Shown here: positions 50,008 to 59,267 of the stretch, one piece after another
How positions within the stretch are numbered: position 1 is the first letter of the stretch
How the letters are laid out: each line of letters starts with the position of its first letter
Origin: Paraconexibacter sp963727365
GTDB lineage: Bacteria; Actinomycetota; Thermoleophilia; Solirubrobacterales; Solirubrobacteraceae
Length of the DNA: 64,000 bases
Reading direction: 5' to 3'
Assembly (NCBI GenBank): GCA_963727365.1
Contig: CAVSFU010000001.1
Span: forward strand, 186,001 to 250,000
Notes under the pieces: model-generated
Databases searched by the model: none
Seen by the model: the letters and a program-made list of their open reading frames with translations, nothing else
Told to the model about the DNA's origin: nothing
Program-made: the position numbers and the translations under genes

Positions 50008-50902
50008 GGACCACCACGATAAGTGGACTGAGGCGCTGACGCTGCTCGACGCCGACCTGCGCCGCCGCGGGAGCGCGGAGAAGACGCGCCGCGCCTACGG
50101 CATCGACTGCGGCCAGTTCGTCGCCTGGGCACGCGAGCGCACGCTCGAACCCGAGACGGTCAACGTCACGCAGGTGCGCCGCTACGCCGCGCAGCTCAGC
50201 CAGGGCGGCGCCCAGCCGCGAACCGTCGCGCGCAAGCTCGCGGCGCTGCGCGCGCTGATGCGCGTGCTGCGCGAGCACGGCTGGATCGCGCAGAACCCCG
50301 CCGACCTCGTGTCCGCGCCCAAGCGCGCCAAGAAGCTGCCGGACGTCCTCAAGCCCGAGGAGGTCGCCGCGCTGCTGGACCGCATCCCCGGCGACACGCC
50401 GCTGGCGCTGCGCGACCGCGCGCTGTTCGAACTCGCCTACGCCTGCGGCCTGCGCGCCGAGGAGCTCGTCAACCTCGAGCTCGAGGGCATCGACTTCGAC
50501 GGCGAGCAGATCCGCGTCGAGGGCAAGGGCGGCAAGACCCGCGTCGTGCCGGTCGGCGAGCTCGCGCTGCAGGCGACCACCCGCTACCTCGAGCGTGCGC
50601 GCCCCGTGCTGCACGCCGGCGACGCCGAGTCCGCGCTGCTGCTGTCGAAGTCCGGGCGGCGCCTGTCGACGTCCGACGTGCGCCGGCGCCTGCGCACATG
50701 GGGACAGAAGACGGGCCTGGCGCACGCGCACCCGCACGCGCTGCGCCATTCGTTCGCGACACACCTGCTCGACGGCGGCGCCGACCTGCGCACGATCCAG
50801 GAACTGCTCGGCCACAACTCCATCAGCACGACGCAGATCTACACCCGTGTAGAGTCCGCACGGCTCAAGACGGCATATTCCCGTGCCCATCCGAGAGCCT
50901 GA
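49991..50902 (+). CDS. xerD: Tyrosine recombinase XerD/XerC type
   Basis: 303 residues. N-terminal SAM-like domain (DLRRRGSAEKTRRAYGIDCG) and catalytic domain: R in LAYACGLRAEELVNLELEGI, K in EGKGGKTRVVPV, HALR in HPHALRHSFATHLLDGGADL, H in LGHNSISTTQIYTRV and the final Tyr in IYTRV. It resolves chromosome dimers at dif; presumably a host gene. I chose ATG 49991; TTG 50000 is also possible. The sigma-factor gene follows 8 bases later. Confidence 0.93.
   Translation: MKNLATDHHDKWTEALTLLDADLRRRGSAEKTRRAYGIDCGQFVAWARERTLEPETVNVTQVRRYAAQLSQGGAQPRTVARKLAALRALMRVLREHGWIAQNPADLVSAPKRAKKLPDVLKPEEVAALLDRIPGDTPLALRDRALFELAYACGLRAEELVNLELEGIDFDGEQIRVEGKGGKTRVVPVGELALQATTRYLERARPVLHAGDAESALLLSKSGRRLSTSDVRRRLRTWGQKTGLAHAHPHALRHSFATHLLDGGADLRTIQELLGHNSISTTQIYTRVESARLKTAYSRAHPRA
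50016..50021 (-). promoter_or_regulatory. Leaderless -10 (TATCGT)
   Basis: Minus-strand TATCGT, 8 bases before the GTG at 50007. Confidence 0.4.
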
Positions 50903-50910
50903 TTACCGCC

Positions 50911-51690
50911 TTGGAGACGAACGTCAAAGCGATCGAGCTGAAGGACCTCTGGCGCCGTTACAAGGGCTCCGGAGATGAGCGGGCGCGCGAGCGCCTCGTC
51001 GTCGCCTACTCGCCGCTAGTGAAGTACGTCTCCGGGCGCATGGCCTCGGGCCTGCCGGCGCACGTCGACGAGGCCGACCTCATCAGCTACGGGCTCGGCG
51101 GCCTGATCAACGCGATCGAGCGCTTCGAGCTCGAGCGCGAGATCAAGTTCGAGACCTACGCGATCACGCGCATCAAGGGCGCGATCATCGACGAGCTGCG
51201 CAGCCTCGACTGGGTGCCGCGCTCCGTCCGCCAGCGCGCTCGCCAGATCGAGCGCGCCAACGCCAAGCTCGAGCACCGGCTGCAGCGCGCGCCCACCGAC
51301 GACGAGATGGCCGTCGAGCTGGAGATGTCCGTCGAGGACTTCCAAAACGCGCTGCTGCAGATCTCCAACTCGACGATCGCCGCGCTCGACGAGCTGTGGA
51401 CCGTCAGCGACTCCTCCGGCGACCAGGTGTCACTGCTGGACACGCTGCATGATCCCGACGCCCCGGATCCCGCGGCGATGCTCGACCAGACCGATCTGAA
51501 GGACCGCATCGCCGACGCGATCGCGCGCCTGCCGGAGCGCGAGAAGCTCGTGATCGCGCTCTACTACTACGAGAACCTGACGCTACGAGAAATCGGCGAG
51601 GTCCTCGGCGTGACCGAGTCGCGCATCTCCCAGCTGCACACCAAGGCCGTGCTGCGTCTACGAGGGCGCTTGACCGACGAAGACAGGTAG
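50911..51690 (+). CDS. FliA/WhiG-type RNA polymerase sigma factor
   Basis: 259 residues from TTG 50911. Region 2: AYSPLVKYVSGRMASGLPAH, EADLISYGLGGLINAIERFE, FETYAITRIKGAIIDELRSL; region 3 WVPRSVRQRARQIERANAKL; region 4 LPEREKLVIALYYYENLTLR, EVLGVTESRISQLHTKAVLR. WhiG-like in Streptomyces (sporulation) or FliA (flagella); no spore or flagellar gene is near, so the regulon is unknown. Adjacent to xerD and before EF-G2. Confidence 0.92.
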   Translation: METNVKAIELKDLWRRYKGSGDERARERLVVAYSPLVKYVSGRMASGLPAHVDEADLISYGLGGLINAIERFELEREIKFETYAITRIKGAIIDELRSLDWVPRSVRQRARQIERANAKLEHRLQRAPTDDEMAVELEMSVEDFQNALLQISNSTIAALDELWTVSDSSGDQVSLLDTLHDPDAPDPAAMLDQTDLKDRIADAIARLPEREKLVIALYYYENLTLREIGEVLGVTESRISQLHTKAVLRLRGRLTDEDR

Positions 51691-51691
51691 G

Positions 51692-51697
51692 TAGGGT
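51692..51697 (+). promoter_or_regulatory. -10-like TAGGGT with a true leader for EF-G2
   Basis: TAGGGT, then ~30 bases including AAAGGAG (51714-51720), then ATG 51729. Unlike the leaderless genes, this gene has a clear Shine-Dalgarno. Confidence 0.4.
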
Positions 51698-51728
51698 CGC
51701 TCTTTCCCCGAGGAAAGGAGAGAGCGCG

Positions 51729-53795
51729 ATGCACAAGAGTGCGGACCGCATCCGCAACGTCGCCCTTGTCGGTCACCGCGGGAGCGGGAAGACGTCCCTC
51801 AACGAGGCCCTGCTGTTTCAGGCGGGCGCCATCTCGCGGCTGGGGACCGTTCTCGACGGCACGACGGCGTCCGACACCGATTCCGACGAGCAGGCGCGCG
51901 CGATGTCGATCTCGGCGTCCTTCAGCTCCTTCGAGTGGAACGACCGCAAGATCAACCTTCTCGACACGCCTGGCGACCCGAGCTTCGTCGCCGACGCCCT
52001 CGGCGCGCTGCGTGTCTGCGAGTCCGCGGTCTTCGTCGTCAACGCCGTCATGGGCGTCGAGGTCTCCACGACCCGCCTGTGGCAGCGCGCCGCCGAGCTC
52101 GACATCGCGCGCATGCTCTACGTGAACATGCTCGACCGCGAGCGCGCCGACTTCTTCCGCACGCTGGACCAGCTCAAGGGTGCCTTCGGCCAGCACGTCG
52201 TCGCGACCGAGATCCCGATCGGCTCCGAGCACGACGTCCGCGGCATCGTCGACCTGATCGACATGAAGGCCTACGAGTACGCCGGCGAGGGCCGCGACAA
52301 CTGCAGCGAGATTCCGATCCCCGACGACATGGCAGAGCTCGCGCAGGAGTACCGCGAGAAGCTGATGGACGAGGTCGCCGAGGTCTCCGAGTCGCTGATG
52401 GAGCGCTACCTCGAGGGCGAGGAGATCTCACACCAGGAGATCGTCGACGCGCTCAAGGACGGCACCAACCACGGCTCGCTGTTCCCCGTGGTCTGCGGCG
52501 TCTCGACGCGCAACCTCGGCACCAACCGCCTGCTCGACGCGATCGTCGAGGACCTCCCGTCGCCCGTGAAGCACGGCGTCGTCGAGGTGCCCGACCACGA
52601 GCCGCTGGAGCCCGACGAGTCCAAGCCGATGTTCGCCTACGTCTGGAAGACGAAGGCCGATCCCTTCGCCGGGCGCATCAACTTCTTCCGCGTCTACCAG
52701 GGCGTCGTCACCCACGACAGCCACGTGCTCAACACGCGCACCCACAGCAAGGAGCGCATCGGGCAGCTGCTCGTCTTCTCCGGCAAGGAGACCGGCCACG
52801 CCGAGGAGTTCGGTCCCGGAGACATCGGCGCCGTCGCAAAGCTCAAGGAGACCAGCGCCAACGACTGGCTCGCCGACCGCGACGAGCCGATCACGATGCC
52901 GCAGATCGACCTGCCGGCGCCGGTCATGGCGTTTGCGATCACTCCGAAGGCCAAGGGCGACGAGGAGAAGCTCTTCACCTCGCTGCGCCGCCTGCAGGAG
53001 GAGGACCCGACGATCGACCTGCACCGCGACAAGCAGACCGGCGAGGAGATCGTCGCCGGCCTCTCGCAGATGCACGTCGAGGTCATCGTCGACCGCCTGA
53101 AGTCGCGCTTCGGCGTGGAGGTCGAGCTCAAGCCGCCGCGCGTGCCCTACCAGGAGACGATCCGCGGCAGCGCCAAGGCGCATGGGCGCCACAAGAAGCA
53201 GTCCGGCGGCCGCGGGCAGTTCGGCGACTGCCACATCGAGATCGAGCCGCTCGCCGACGGCGACTTCGAGTTCGTCAACGCGATCAAGGGCGGCGTGATC
53301 CCGACGAGCTTCATCCCCGCCGTCGAGAAGGGCGTGCACGACGCGCTGGTCCACGGGCCCGTCGCCGGCTATCCCGTCAAGGGCGTGCGCGTCAGGCTCT
53401 ACGACGGCAGCTTCCACACCGTCGACTCCTCGGAGATGGCCTTCCGCACCGCGGGCTCGATCGCGATGCGCGAAGCGATGTCCGCCGCCAATCCGGCGCT
53501 GCTGGAGCCGATCATGCTCGTGACGTTGTCGGTGCCCGAGGAGAGCGTCGGCGACGTCGTCGGCGACCTCAACTCGCGCCGCGGGCGCCCGCAGGGCATG
53601 GAGGGCTCCACCGGCATGACCGAGATCAAGGCCGAGGTCCCGATGGCCGAGATGCTCACCTACGCACCGGACCTGCGCTCGCTGACCGGCGGGCAGGGCG
53701 ACTACACGATGGAGTTCGTGCGCTACGAGGAGGTGCCCGGGCACCTCGCACAGAAGGTCGTTGCGCAGGCCGAGGAGGAACCGGCGCACGCGTAG
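51729..53795 (+). CDS. fusA2: EF-G-like translational GTPase (EF-G2)
   Basis: 688 residues. G1 VALVGHRGSGKTSLNEALLF, G3 LLDTPGDPSFVADALG and G4 VNMLDRERAD (usually NKMD in EF-G1). Domains III-V are present (GQFGDCHIEIEPLADGDFEF, GYPVKGVRVRLYDGSFHTVD, GDLNSRRGRPQGMEGSTG). The G4 variant and GHRGSGKTS loop are typical of FusA2, an EF-G paralogue with unclear role in translocation or stress. The true fusA is not in the window. Confidence 0.9.
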   Translation: MHKSADRIRNVALVGHRGSGKTSLNEALLFQAGAISRLGTVLDGTTASDTDSDEQARAMSISASFSSFEWNDRKINLLDTPGDPSFVADALGALRVCESAVFVVNAVMGVEVSTTRLWQRAAELDIARMLYVNMLDRERADFFRTLDQLKGAFGQHVVATEIPIGSEHDVRGIVDLIDMKAYEYAGEGRDNCSEIPIPDDMAELAQEYREKLMDEVAEVSESLMERYLEGEEISHQEIVDALKDGTNHGSLFPVVCGVSTRNLGTNRLLDAIVEDLPSPVKHGVVEVPDHEPLEPDESKPMFAYVWKTKADPFAGRINFFRVYQGVVTHDSHVLNTRTHSKERIGQLLVFSGKETGHAEEFGPGDIGAVAKLKETSANDWLADRDEPITMPQIDLPAPVMAFAITPKAKGDEEKLFTSLRRLQEEDPTIDLHRDKQTGEEIVAGLSQMHVEVIVDRLKSRFGVEVELKPPRVPYQETIRGSAKAHGRHKKQSGGRGQFGDCHIEIEPLADGDFEFVNAIKGGVIPTSFIPAVEKGVHDALVHGPVAGYPVKGVRVRLYDGSFHTVDSSEMAFRTAGSIAMREAMSAANPALLEPIMLVTLSVPEESVGDVVGDLNSRRGRPQGMEGSTGMTEIKAEVPMAEMLTYAPDLRSLTGGQGDYTMEFVRYEEVPGHLAQKVVAQAEEEPAHA

Positions 53796-53802
53796 CCGTT
53801 GC

Positions 53803-53808
53803 TAGGCT
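53803..53808 (+). promoter_or_regulatory. Leaderless -10 (TAGGCT)
   Basis: TAGGCT, 8 bases before the GTG at 53817. Confidence 0.45.
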
Positions 53809-53816
53809 CGGCGCCG

Positions 53817-54569
53817 GTGAACCGGAAGTCGATCAGCACCAACATCGACGTCGTCGCCTGCGACATCTGCGGGCGCACGTTGCTGCGTGGCGAGTCCGCC
53901 GACGTCTTCCTGCACGGTGGCTCGCGGCGCACGGTCTGCGAGCTGTGCACGTCGCGGGCGGTGCACGAGGGCTGGATCCGCGAGGGCCTCGACGCCGCCA
54001 CTGGGCGGCGCGGGGGAGACCGCCGCAGCGCCCGGTCGCTGCTGGGCAGCTTGCGCCGGCGGCTGCGCGACGACGACCTCGACGACCTTCCGGCCGAGGC
54101 CGAGTACGACCGCGCAAGCTGGGATCCCGAGCACTACGACCCGGCCGCGCAGCCGGCGGCGGCGCCGATCTTCGATCCGCCCGCGGCCGCTGACGCTGCG
54201 CCGGCCGCGCCGCCGCCGCAGCCACGTCAGGTGCATGCCGTGCCGACGAACGCCGAGCTGAAGGTGGCGCGTGCGCTCGAGGTCTTCAACGCCAGTCCGC
54301 ACCGGCGCACCATTGCCGGCATCGCGCGCTCGCTCGGCGCGCCGCTGGTCTTCGCCAGCCCGTCTGCGACCGAGGGCAGCATCGTCGCGATCACCGTCGC
54401 CTGGGAGCTGTCCTGGTATCGCTACGAAGTCGACCTCGGCGACGAGGCATCGGGCGTGCGCGTCGTCGCGCAAGGGGCCGAACTGGACGAGCTCGGAGCC
54501 GAGGAACGCAACGCCAACGCCCAAGCCGACGAGAGTGGCGAGTTGCACCTTGTCGGCGCACCCGGATAG
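53817..54569 (+). CDS. Zinc-finger-like protein of unknown function
   Basis: 250 residues. N-terminal CDICGRTLL ... CELCTSRA gives two CxxC pairs (one zinc site). Then RSLLGSLRRRLRDDDLDDLP, a Pro/Ala-rich linker (about 100-150), and a C-terminal beta domain (VFNASPHRRTIAGIARSLGA, ITVAWELSWYRYEVDLGDE). The C-terminal half resembles a domain often found in Thermoleophilia proteins, but I cannot name it. Confidence 0.65.
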   Translation: MNRKSISTNIDVVACDICGRTLLRGESADVFLHGGSRRTVCELCTSRAVHEGWIREGLDAATGRRGGDRRSARSLLGSLRRRLRDDDLDDLPAEAEYDRASWDPEHYDPAAQPAAAPIFDPPAAADAAPAAPPPQPRQVHAVPTNAELKVARALEVFNASPHRRTIAGIARSLGAPLVFASPSATEGSIVAITVAWELSWYRYEVDLGDEASGVRVVAQGAELDELGAEERNANAQADESGELHLVGAPG

Positions 54570-54572
54570 GTT
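54567..54572 (+). promoter_or_regulatory. Leaderless -10 (TAGGTT)
   Basis: TAGGTT, 9 bases before GTG 54582; overlaps the stop of the preceding gene. Confidence 0.4.
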
Positions 54573-54581
54573 CCCGCGGCC

Positions 54582-54803
54582 GTGATCTACTGCGTTGTCC
54601 CCGAGGCACTGGCCGACGATCTCTACGACAAGCTCGTGGCGTACTACGCCGAGGACGAGAACGTCACGGTCATCGTGGACCGCCGCAAGGCCGAGCGTCG
54701 TAAGCCCGGCGAGGCGCCGCCGGACGGCTCCAAGCGCGAGCTGCGCGACCGTCGGCGCCGCACCATCCCCGGCGAGTTCCCCGAGATCGACCCAGCTGCG
54801 TGA
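54582..54803 (+). CDS. Small charged protein
   Basis: 73 residues: MIYCVVPEALADDLYDKLVA, then a basic half RRKAERRKPGEAP ... RELRDRRRRTIPGEFPEIDP. Overlaps rnhA (GTGA). Function unknown; N-terminal half may be a compact alpha-beta fold. Confidence 0.6.
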   Translation: MIYCVVPEALADDLYDKLVAYYAEDENVTVIVDRRKAERRKPGEAPPDGSKRELRDRRRRTIPGEFPEIDPAA

Positions 54804-55201
54804 AGGTCGTCGTCCACGTCGACGGCGGGTCCCGTGGCAATCCCGGGCCCGCGGCGGCAGGTGCCGTGATCTCGTCGCCCGACGGCGACGTGCTCGACGA
54901 GGCGATGGAGGTCATCGGCCGCGCGACGAACAACGTCGCCGAGTACCGCGGCCTGCTGCTCGGCCTGCGCCGCGCGCGTGAGCTCGGCGCGACCGAGGTC
55001 GAGGTCGTCAACGACTCCGAGCTCGTCGCCAAGCAGATCAACGGGCAGTACAAGGTCAAGCACCCCGACATGCGCCCGCTGTTCGTCGACGCGCTCGAAG
55101 CTCTGCGTGAGTTCGACACATGGTCGGTCCGCAGCGTGCCGCGCGCGCAGAACGCCGCGGCGGACGCGCTCGTCAACCAGGCTCTCGACGCGCTGCGCTG
55201 A
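54800..55201 (+). CDS. rnhA: Ribonuclease HI
   Basis: 133 residues. VVHVDGGSRGNPGPAAAGAV (first Asp), NNVAEYRGLLLGLRRARELG (Glu), VVNDSELVAKQINGQYKVKH (second Asp), and VPRAQNAAADALVNQALD (last Asp). Bacterial short RNase HI without hybrid-binding domain. It cleaves RNA in RNA/DNA hybrids. Confidence 0.93.
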   Translation: MKVVVHVDGGSRGNPGPAAAGAVISSPDGDVLDEAMEVIGRATNNVAEYRGLLLGLRRARELGATEVEVVNDSELVAKQINGQYKVKHPDMRPLFVDALEALREFDTWSVRSVPRAQNAAADALVNQALDALR

Positions 55202-55226
55202 ACACTTAGCCCTTGCGCTAAGTGTT
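55201..55226. promoter_or_regulatory. Palindromic operator upstream of arsR
   Basis: AACACTTAGC (55201-55210), spacer CCTTGC, GCTAAGTGTT (55217-55226), a perfect 10-bp inverted repeat. A third CTTAGC-like half-site recurs at 55,240, next to the ATG of the ArsR gene. Likely the regulator's binding site; it may also act as an rnhA terminator. Confidence 0.6.
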
Positions 55227-55248
55227 GTTGTCGTGGATACTTAGCCGT

Positions 55249-55587
55249 ATGGCTCAGCATTCGGCTGTGCTCGACGGCGTCTTCGACGCCCTCGCCGACC
55301 CGACCAGGCGCGCGATGCTCCACCGGCTCGGCAGCGGGCCGACAAGCGTCGGCGAGCTCGCGAAGGACGCGCCGATGACGTTGCCGTCGTTCATGAAGCA
55401 CGTGCGGGTGCTCGAGTCCAACGGCCTGATCCGCACCGCCAAGTCCGGCCGCGTGCGCACCTGCGAGCTCAACCGCGAGCGCCTCGGGCTCGTCGAGGAC
55501 TGGCTCGCAGACCAACGGCGGATCTGGACCGAACACACCGATCGCCTCGAGCAGTTCGTCACCACCACCCCAAAGGAGAACCAATGA
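55249..55587 (+). CDS. ArsR-family transcriptional regulator
   Basis: 112 residues. Winged helix: FDALADPTRRAMLHRLGSGP, SVGELAKDAPMTLPSFMKHV and VRVLESNGLIRTAKSGRVRT. No metal-binding CxC is seen, so it is probably not metal-sensing. It is coupled by ATGA to an AHSA1 protein, a common ArsR-SRPBCC pair whose ligand is usually unknown. Confidence 0.9.
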   Translation: MAQHSAVLDGVFDALADPTRRAMLHRLGSGPTSVGELAKDAPMTLPSFMKHVRVLESNGLIRTAKSGRVRTCELNRERLGLVEDWLADQRRIWTEHTDRLEQFVTTTPKENQ

Positions 55588-56060
55588 ATCCCGACCTGGA
55601 CCTCGGCCTCGAGAGGGTCATCCGTGCACCGCGTCAGCGCGTGTGGGACGCCTGGACGGACCCCGCCAAGCTCGCGCAGTGGTGGATGCCGGCGCCAGGC
55701 CACTGCCGCGTCGAGCGTCTCGAGGTCCGCGCCGGCGGCGCGTTCGTCACGCAGATGAGCGACGACGGCGAGGCGTTCGTCCCGCACCTGAACGCGTGCT
55801 TTCTGGTGGTTGACGATCAGGAGCGCATCGTCTTCACCAACGCGATCGACAGCGACTGGCGTCCGACGAGCTCACCGATCCCGATGACCGCCGAGATCGT
55901 CCTGCAGGATCACCCCGACGGCACCGATTACCGGGTCACCGTGCGCCACGGCGACCCCGCCGCCCGTGAGCTCCACGCCGAGATGGGCTTTGCCGACGGC
56001 TGGGGCGCCACCGCCGACCAGCTCGCGCGGCTCGTGGAGGGTCAGGGCGCGCGCTCCTGA
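55584..56060 (+). CDS. SRPBCC/AHSA1-family protein
   Basis: 158 residues: VIRAPRQRVWDAWTDPAKLA, QWWMPAPGHCRVERLEVRAG, IVFTNAIDSDWRPTSS. Typical AHSA1 beta-helix-grip start (L.R.i.AP...vW.awtdp..l..Ww.P) and end (FADGWGATADQLARLVEG). It binds a hydrophobic ligand; the reaction is unknown. Preceded by AAAGGAG and overlapping the arsR stop. Confidence 0.9.
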   Translation: MNPDLDLGLERVIRAPRQRVWDAWTDPAKLAQWWMPAPGHCRVERLEVRAGGAFVTQMSDDGEAFVPHLNACFLVVDDQERIVFTNAIDSDWRPTSSPIPMTAEIVLQDHPDGTDYRVTVRHGDPAARELHAEMGFADGWGATADQLARLVEGQGARS

Positions 56061-56085
56061 AGCACGAGGCGCCAGCGGTTCAGCA

Positions 56086-56195
56086 TCAACGCGTCTCGAA
56101 GCCAGGGGCGCCGGTGGGCTCGGCGTCGCTCGCGTCGACCGCGGTCACCTGCGCTCGCGGCGGGCCCTGCGCGCAGTAGCGCTCACCGATCTCGA
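56086..56195 (-). CDS. C-terminal fragment of a minus-strand gene at the junction
   Basis: An open frame ending at TGA 56086 reads KFEIGERYCAQGPPRAQVTA then VDASDAEPTGAPGFETR. The codons look actinobacterial. It runs into the lower-GC sequence near 56,195 and lacks an identifiable start there, so the gene is probably cut by the assembly junction. Confidence 0.4.
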
Positions 56196-56221
56196 ATTTC
56201 GCGTTGCGGATTTGAAGCAAG
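56190..56221. other. Probable assembly junction, actinobacterium to planctomycete
   Basis: Base composition, codon use and indel density change here. To the left, intact GC-rich genes; to the right, a planctomycete-like flavoprotein with many frameshifts. The exact base cannot be fixed. Confidence 0.65.
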
Positions 56222-57482
56222 ATGGCCATCGACACACCAGCCACGATTGCTGTGCTCGGAGCCGGGCCGATCGGACTCGAAGCCGCTCTGTACGGCCGCT
56301 ATCTCGGCTACGAAGTGCATATTTACGAGCGCGGCCAGGTGGCTGAGCACGTGAACCGCTGGGGCCACGTGCGGATGTTCACGCCGTTCGGCGAAAACGC
56401 CTCGACGCTGGGCCTCGCCGCACTCAAGGCCCAGGATGCGAACTGGCATCGCGCCGGCAGACGATGTTCTGCTCACGGGCCGCGAATACTGTCGAGCACT
56501 ATTTGCGCCCGCTCGCGAACTCGGATCTGCTCGTCGATGGGCTTGCATCAGCGCACCGAAGTCGTCGCGATCGGTCGCGAAGGCCTGCTCAAAACGGATG
56601 CGATCGGCGACGAAACGCGAGGCGACGGCATGTTCCGACTGTTGCTGCGAACGACCGACACGTTCGGTCACCCGGTTGAACACGTCGCGCTGGCCGACAT
56701 CGTGATCGACGTGACCGGCACGTTGCCAGTCCGAACTCGATCGGCGAAGGCGGCATCCCGGCCATCGGCGAAGGCGTGGCTCGACCGCACATTGCAGTTC
56801 GGCTTGCCCGATATATTCGGCCGCGATCGCAGCAAGTACGCGCAGTCGACGCGTGCTCGATCGTCGGCGCCGGATGCTCGGCCGCGACGAACGTCGTGAC
56901 GCTTTCCGAACTCGCCAGGCAGTGTCCCGACACTTGGCTCACGTGGGTGACTCACGCAACGCCAGCCGACCGGTGCGGGTCCGATGAGTTGTCGCGACGA
57001 CGATCCGTACGCCGAGCGCCGCCGCATCTGCCGCACCGCGAACGAACTTGCCCGCGACGACAGTAATCACGTCAACTGGTTTCCAGAAACCTGGATCGAA
57101 TCGATTCAGTGGCACGGCGAACCTGAGCGGTTTGAAGTGCGCTTGAGCGGCCGCCATGCGGGCGAAGTGCAAGTCGACCGCGTGATCGCCAACGTCGGCT
57201 ACCGTAGCGATAACTCGCTCCACGCGGAGTTGCAGATTTCGCATTGCCCGCGCACCGGCGTGCCAGCGAATTTCGCGGCGGCAAGAACAGAATTTGCCGA
57301 CGATTACCCGGTCGAATCGCTCATCAATCCCGAACCGCACTTCTATGTGCTTGGCGCAAAAGCTACGGCCGAGATTGTCAGTTCACGATAGCCGACGGCT
57401 TCGACAGATCCGCAAACTGTACTCGATCATCGGCGACCGCGCGTCGCTCGATCTTTACGCTTCAGTCGCCAATCTCGCGTGA
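56222..57482 (+). CDS. FAD-dependent oxidoreductase (frameshifted, planctomycete-like)
   Basis: Reconstructed over about eight indels. N-terminus AVLGAGPIGLEAALYGRYLG (FAD GxGxxG), ERGQVAEHVNRWGHVRMFTP, then VLLTGREYC, VDGLHQRTEVVAIGREGLLK, LADIVIDVTGTL, a second Rossmann VGAGCSAATNVVTLSELARQ, NHVNWFPETWIESIQWHGEP and EPHFYVLGAKSYG. The end reads QIRKLYSIIGDRASLDLYAS. It resembles planctomycete flavoproteins of unknown substrate. Confidence 0.7.
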
Positions 57483-57585
57483 CCATAAAGCCGCGACCGT
57501 TGGTCGCGGTGTTGGGCGAGTTGATCTGATTGAGCGCGTGTACCTTGGTCACCGCGACCGGGTGCCCTCTGGGCGTGTCGCGGCT

Positions 57586-58403
57586 TTACGAGAAGAACAA
57601 GGCAATGCGGTTGCGATACTCCTCCCAGTGCGGCGCCCAGCGGGTCATGATCACCGCCGATCGAATCGCCGCGATTGCGATCAACACCATCGCCCAAGTT
57701 GCGGGCGGAATGCGCAGGGATGTGTCAATGTGCCACGAAACAACAGTCGACCTGCACCAATCGCAGCCAACGGTGCGAGTAACACAACGCGGGCCGGACC
57801 TTCAACCAACATTCCGACCGCGACGATCCAGGCAACTAATCCCAGTGCGACCGAATCACGCCGCTTGACCGCGGCGATCGCACCCACGATTGCAAGTGCT
57901 GCGTGCCACTCCGGCAATGCGCTGAGTTGGAGCTTGCTCGTCGTTACTCCGAACGTGGCGACCATCCAAGTGAAATACAGTAAGCCCAACCAAATCACGA
58001 TACCTACGATGCCGCGTCGCACGATTGGCCAAGAACTCCATAGAATCAGCACGCCGGTGCTCGCCAGCGACAGGTTGGCGGCCTTATGCCCCGCGACGAA
58101 CACTTGCGGCAACGTCAACAGCGCCGCGACAGCAATTCCGCTGACTACGCTTGGATACGTTTGTCGCAGTCGTGCGACCATCGTTGCCGCAGCAACCCCG
58201 AACAGCACGCTCGGCCAGAATTGCCGGACGACCTTGCTGGGCAGAATCGGTCTGAGCCACTCCGTGCCGCGAAACGCAAGCAACTCACCGGGCGGGTCAG
58301 GGTGCTTGGTGATGCCGACTTCCACCCACGGCGCCGTGCACAGCATCACGCCGATCACAAACAAGCCGGCGAGCACAGGTTGAAACCACGGCCGATGGGT
58401 CAT
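57586..58403 (-). CDS. Multi-pass membrane protein (one frameshift)
   Basis: About 270 residues. Start THRPWFQPVLAGLFVIGVML; hydrophobic segments VLFGVAAATMVARL, VVSGIAVAALLTLPQVFV, GIVGIVIWLGLLYFTWMVAT, LGLVAWIVAVGMLVEGPARV. After an indel near 57,700 it ends WAMVLIAIAAIRSAVI and WAPHWEEYRNRIALFFS. Six to eight helices are likely. Placed after the ExeA-type gene, it may be part of a polysaccharide or secretion locus. Confidence 0.6.
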
Positions 58404-58426
58404 GGCGGTATTGTGACGCCCGCCGC

Positions 58427-59247
58427 TCATTCCGGCGAGACCGTCACCAGCTCATCCGGAGACGGCTTCGACCTGGTCGGCGCCGATGATCGTCCGCTCC
58501 TCCGCGTAGCCGATCAGCAGCACCAGATCGCACAGGCGATTGATGCGTCGCGGATTACCGGCCGTGAGTTGGAACAGCCGAGAAAGGGCGTCCGGCGTGA
58601 AGATCTCTTGCTGAGCTCCTGCCGCCGAAAGCCGGTGCGTTACATAGCTCGCGGTCTCTTCGATCGTAAACGGCCGCAGCAGACACTTCACACTCAGTCG
58701 TTCTTCGAGCCCCTGCTGGCGGTCGATCGCCGTGAGCAGCGACGTCTGTCCGACGAGCAACACCGTCAACGCGGGCGGGCCATCGGTGTTCAGGTTAAGC
58801 AGCAGACGGATTGTTTCGAGTGCGTGCGAATCGGCGAGCAAGTGCGGCTTCGTCGATGGCGAGCACCGCATGCTTCCCTGCTCGACCGTACTGCCAAGCA
58901 GACATTGCAGCCGTCGCAGGCTCTCTTCGATTGAAAAGCTCGGTTGCTCGATCAGCGGCGCCCCAAGCTCGTTTGCTACATACGCCAACAACTCGCGGGT
59001 CGACATCTGTGGGAACACCACGTGTGCGAACGGCGTGCACTCCCCTGCCATTTGTCGAGCCAGTGCCGCGACGAGCATCGATTTGCCGAGCCCGCTGCCG
59101 CCGGCGACGAGTGCGGCGGAGCCGGCTTTCGAGTGCGTAACGCAGTTTGAGCAGCGCTCCCTGATGCACTTCGCTCGGATAATACCAGGGCAGCTCGGCG
59201 GTCGGCTCGAACGGCTTCGCGGTGAGTTGCCAATAGGCTTCGTACAT
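58427..59247 (-). CDS. ExeA/GspA-type AAA ATPase (frameshifted)
   Basis: Starts MYEAYWQLTAKPFEPTAELP, the typical ExeA opening (MYxxFxxLxxxPFxxTPD...), then SEVHQGALLKLRYALES, Walker A GSGLGKSMLV, Walker B HAVLAIDEA and sensor-like VLLVGQTSLLTAID. The C-terminal ends RINRLCDLVLLIGYAEERTI, then VSDELVTVSPE after another indel. Related ATPases accompany exopolysaccharide/exosortase or type II secretion loci. Confidence 0.75.
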
Positions 59248-59267
59248 GGCAGGAACCTTCGCGTGGC

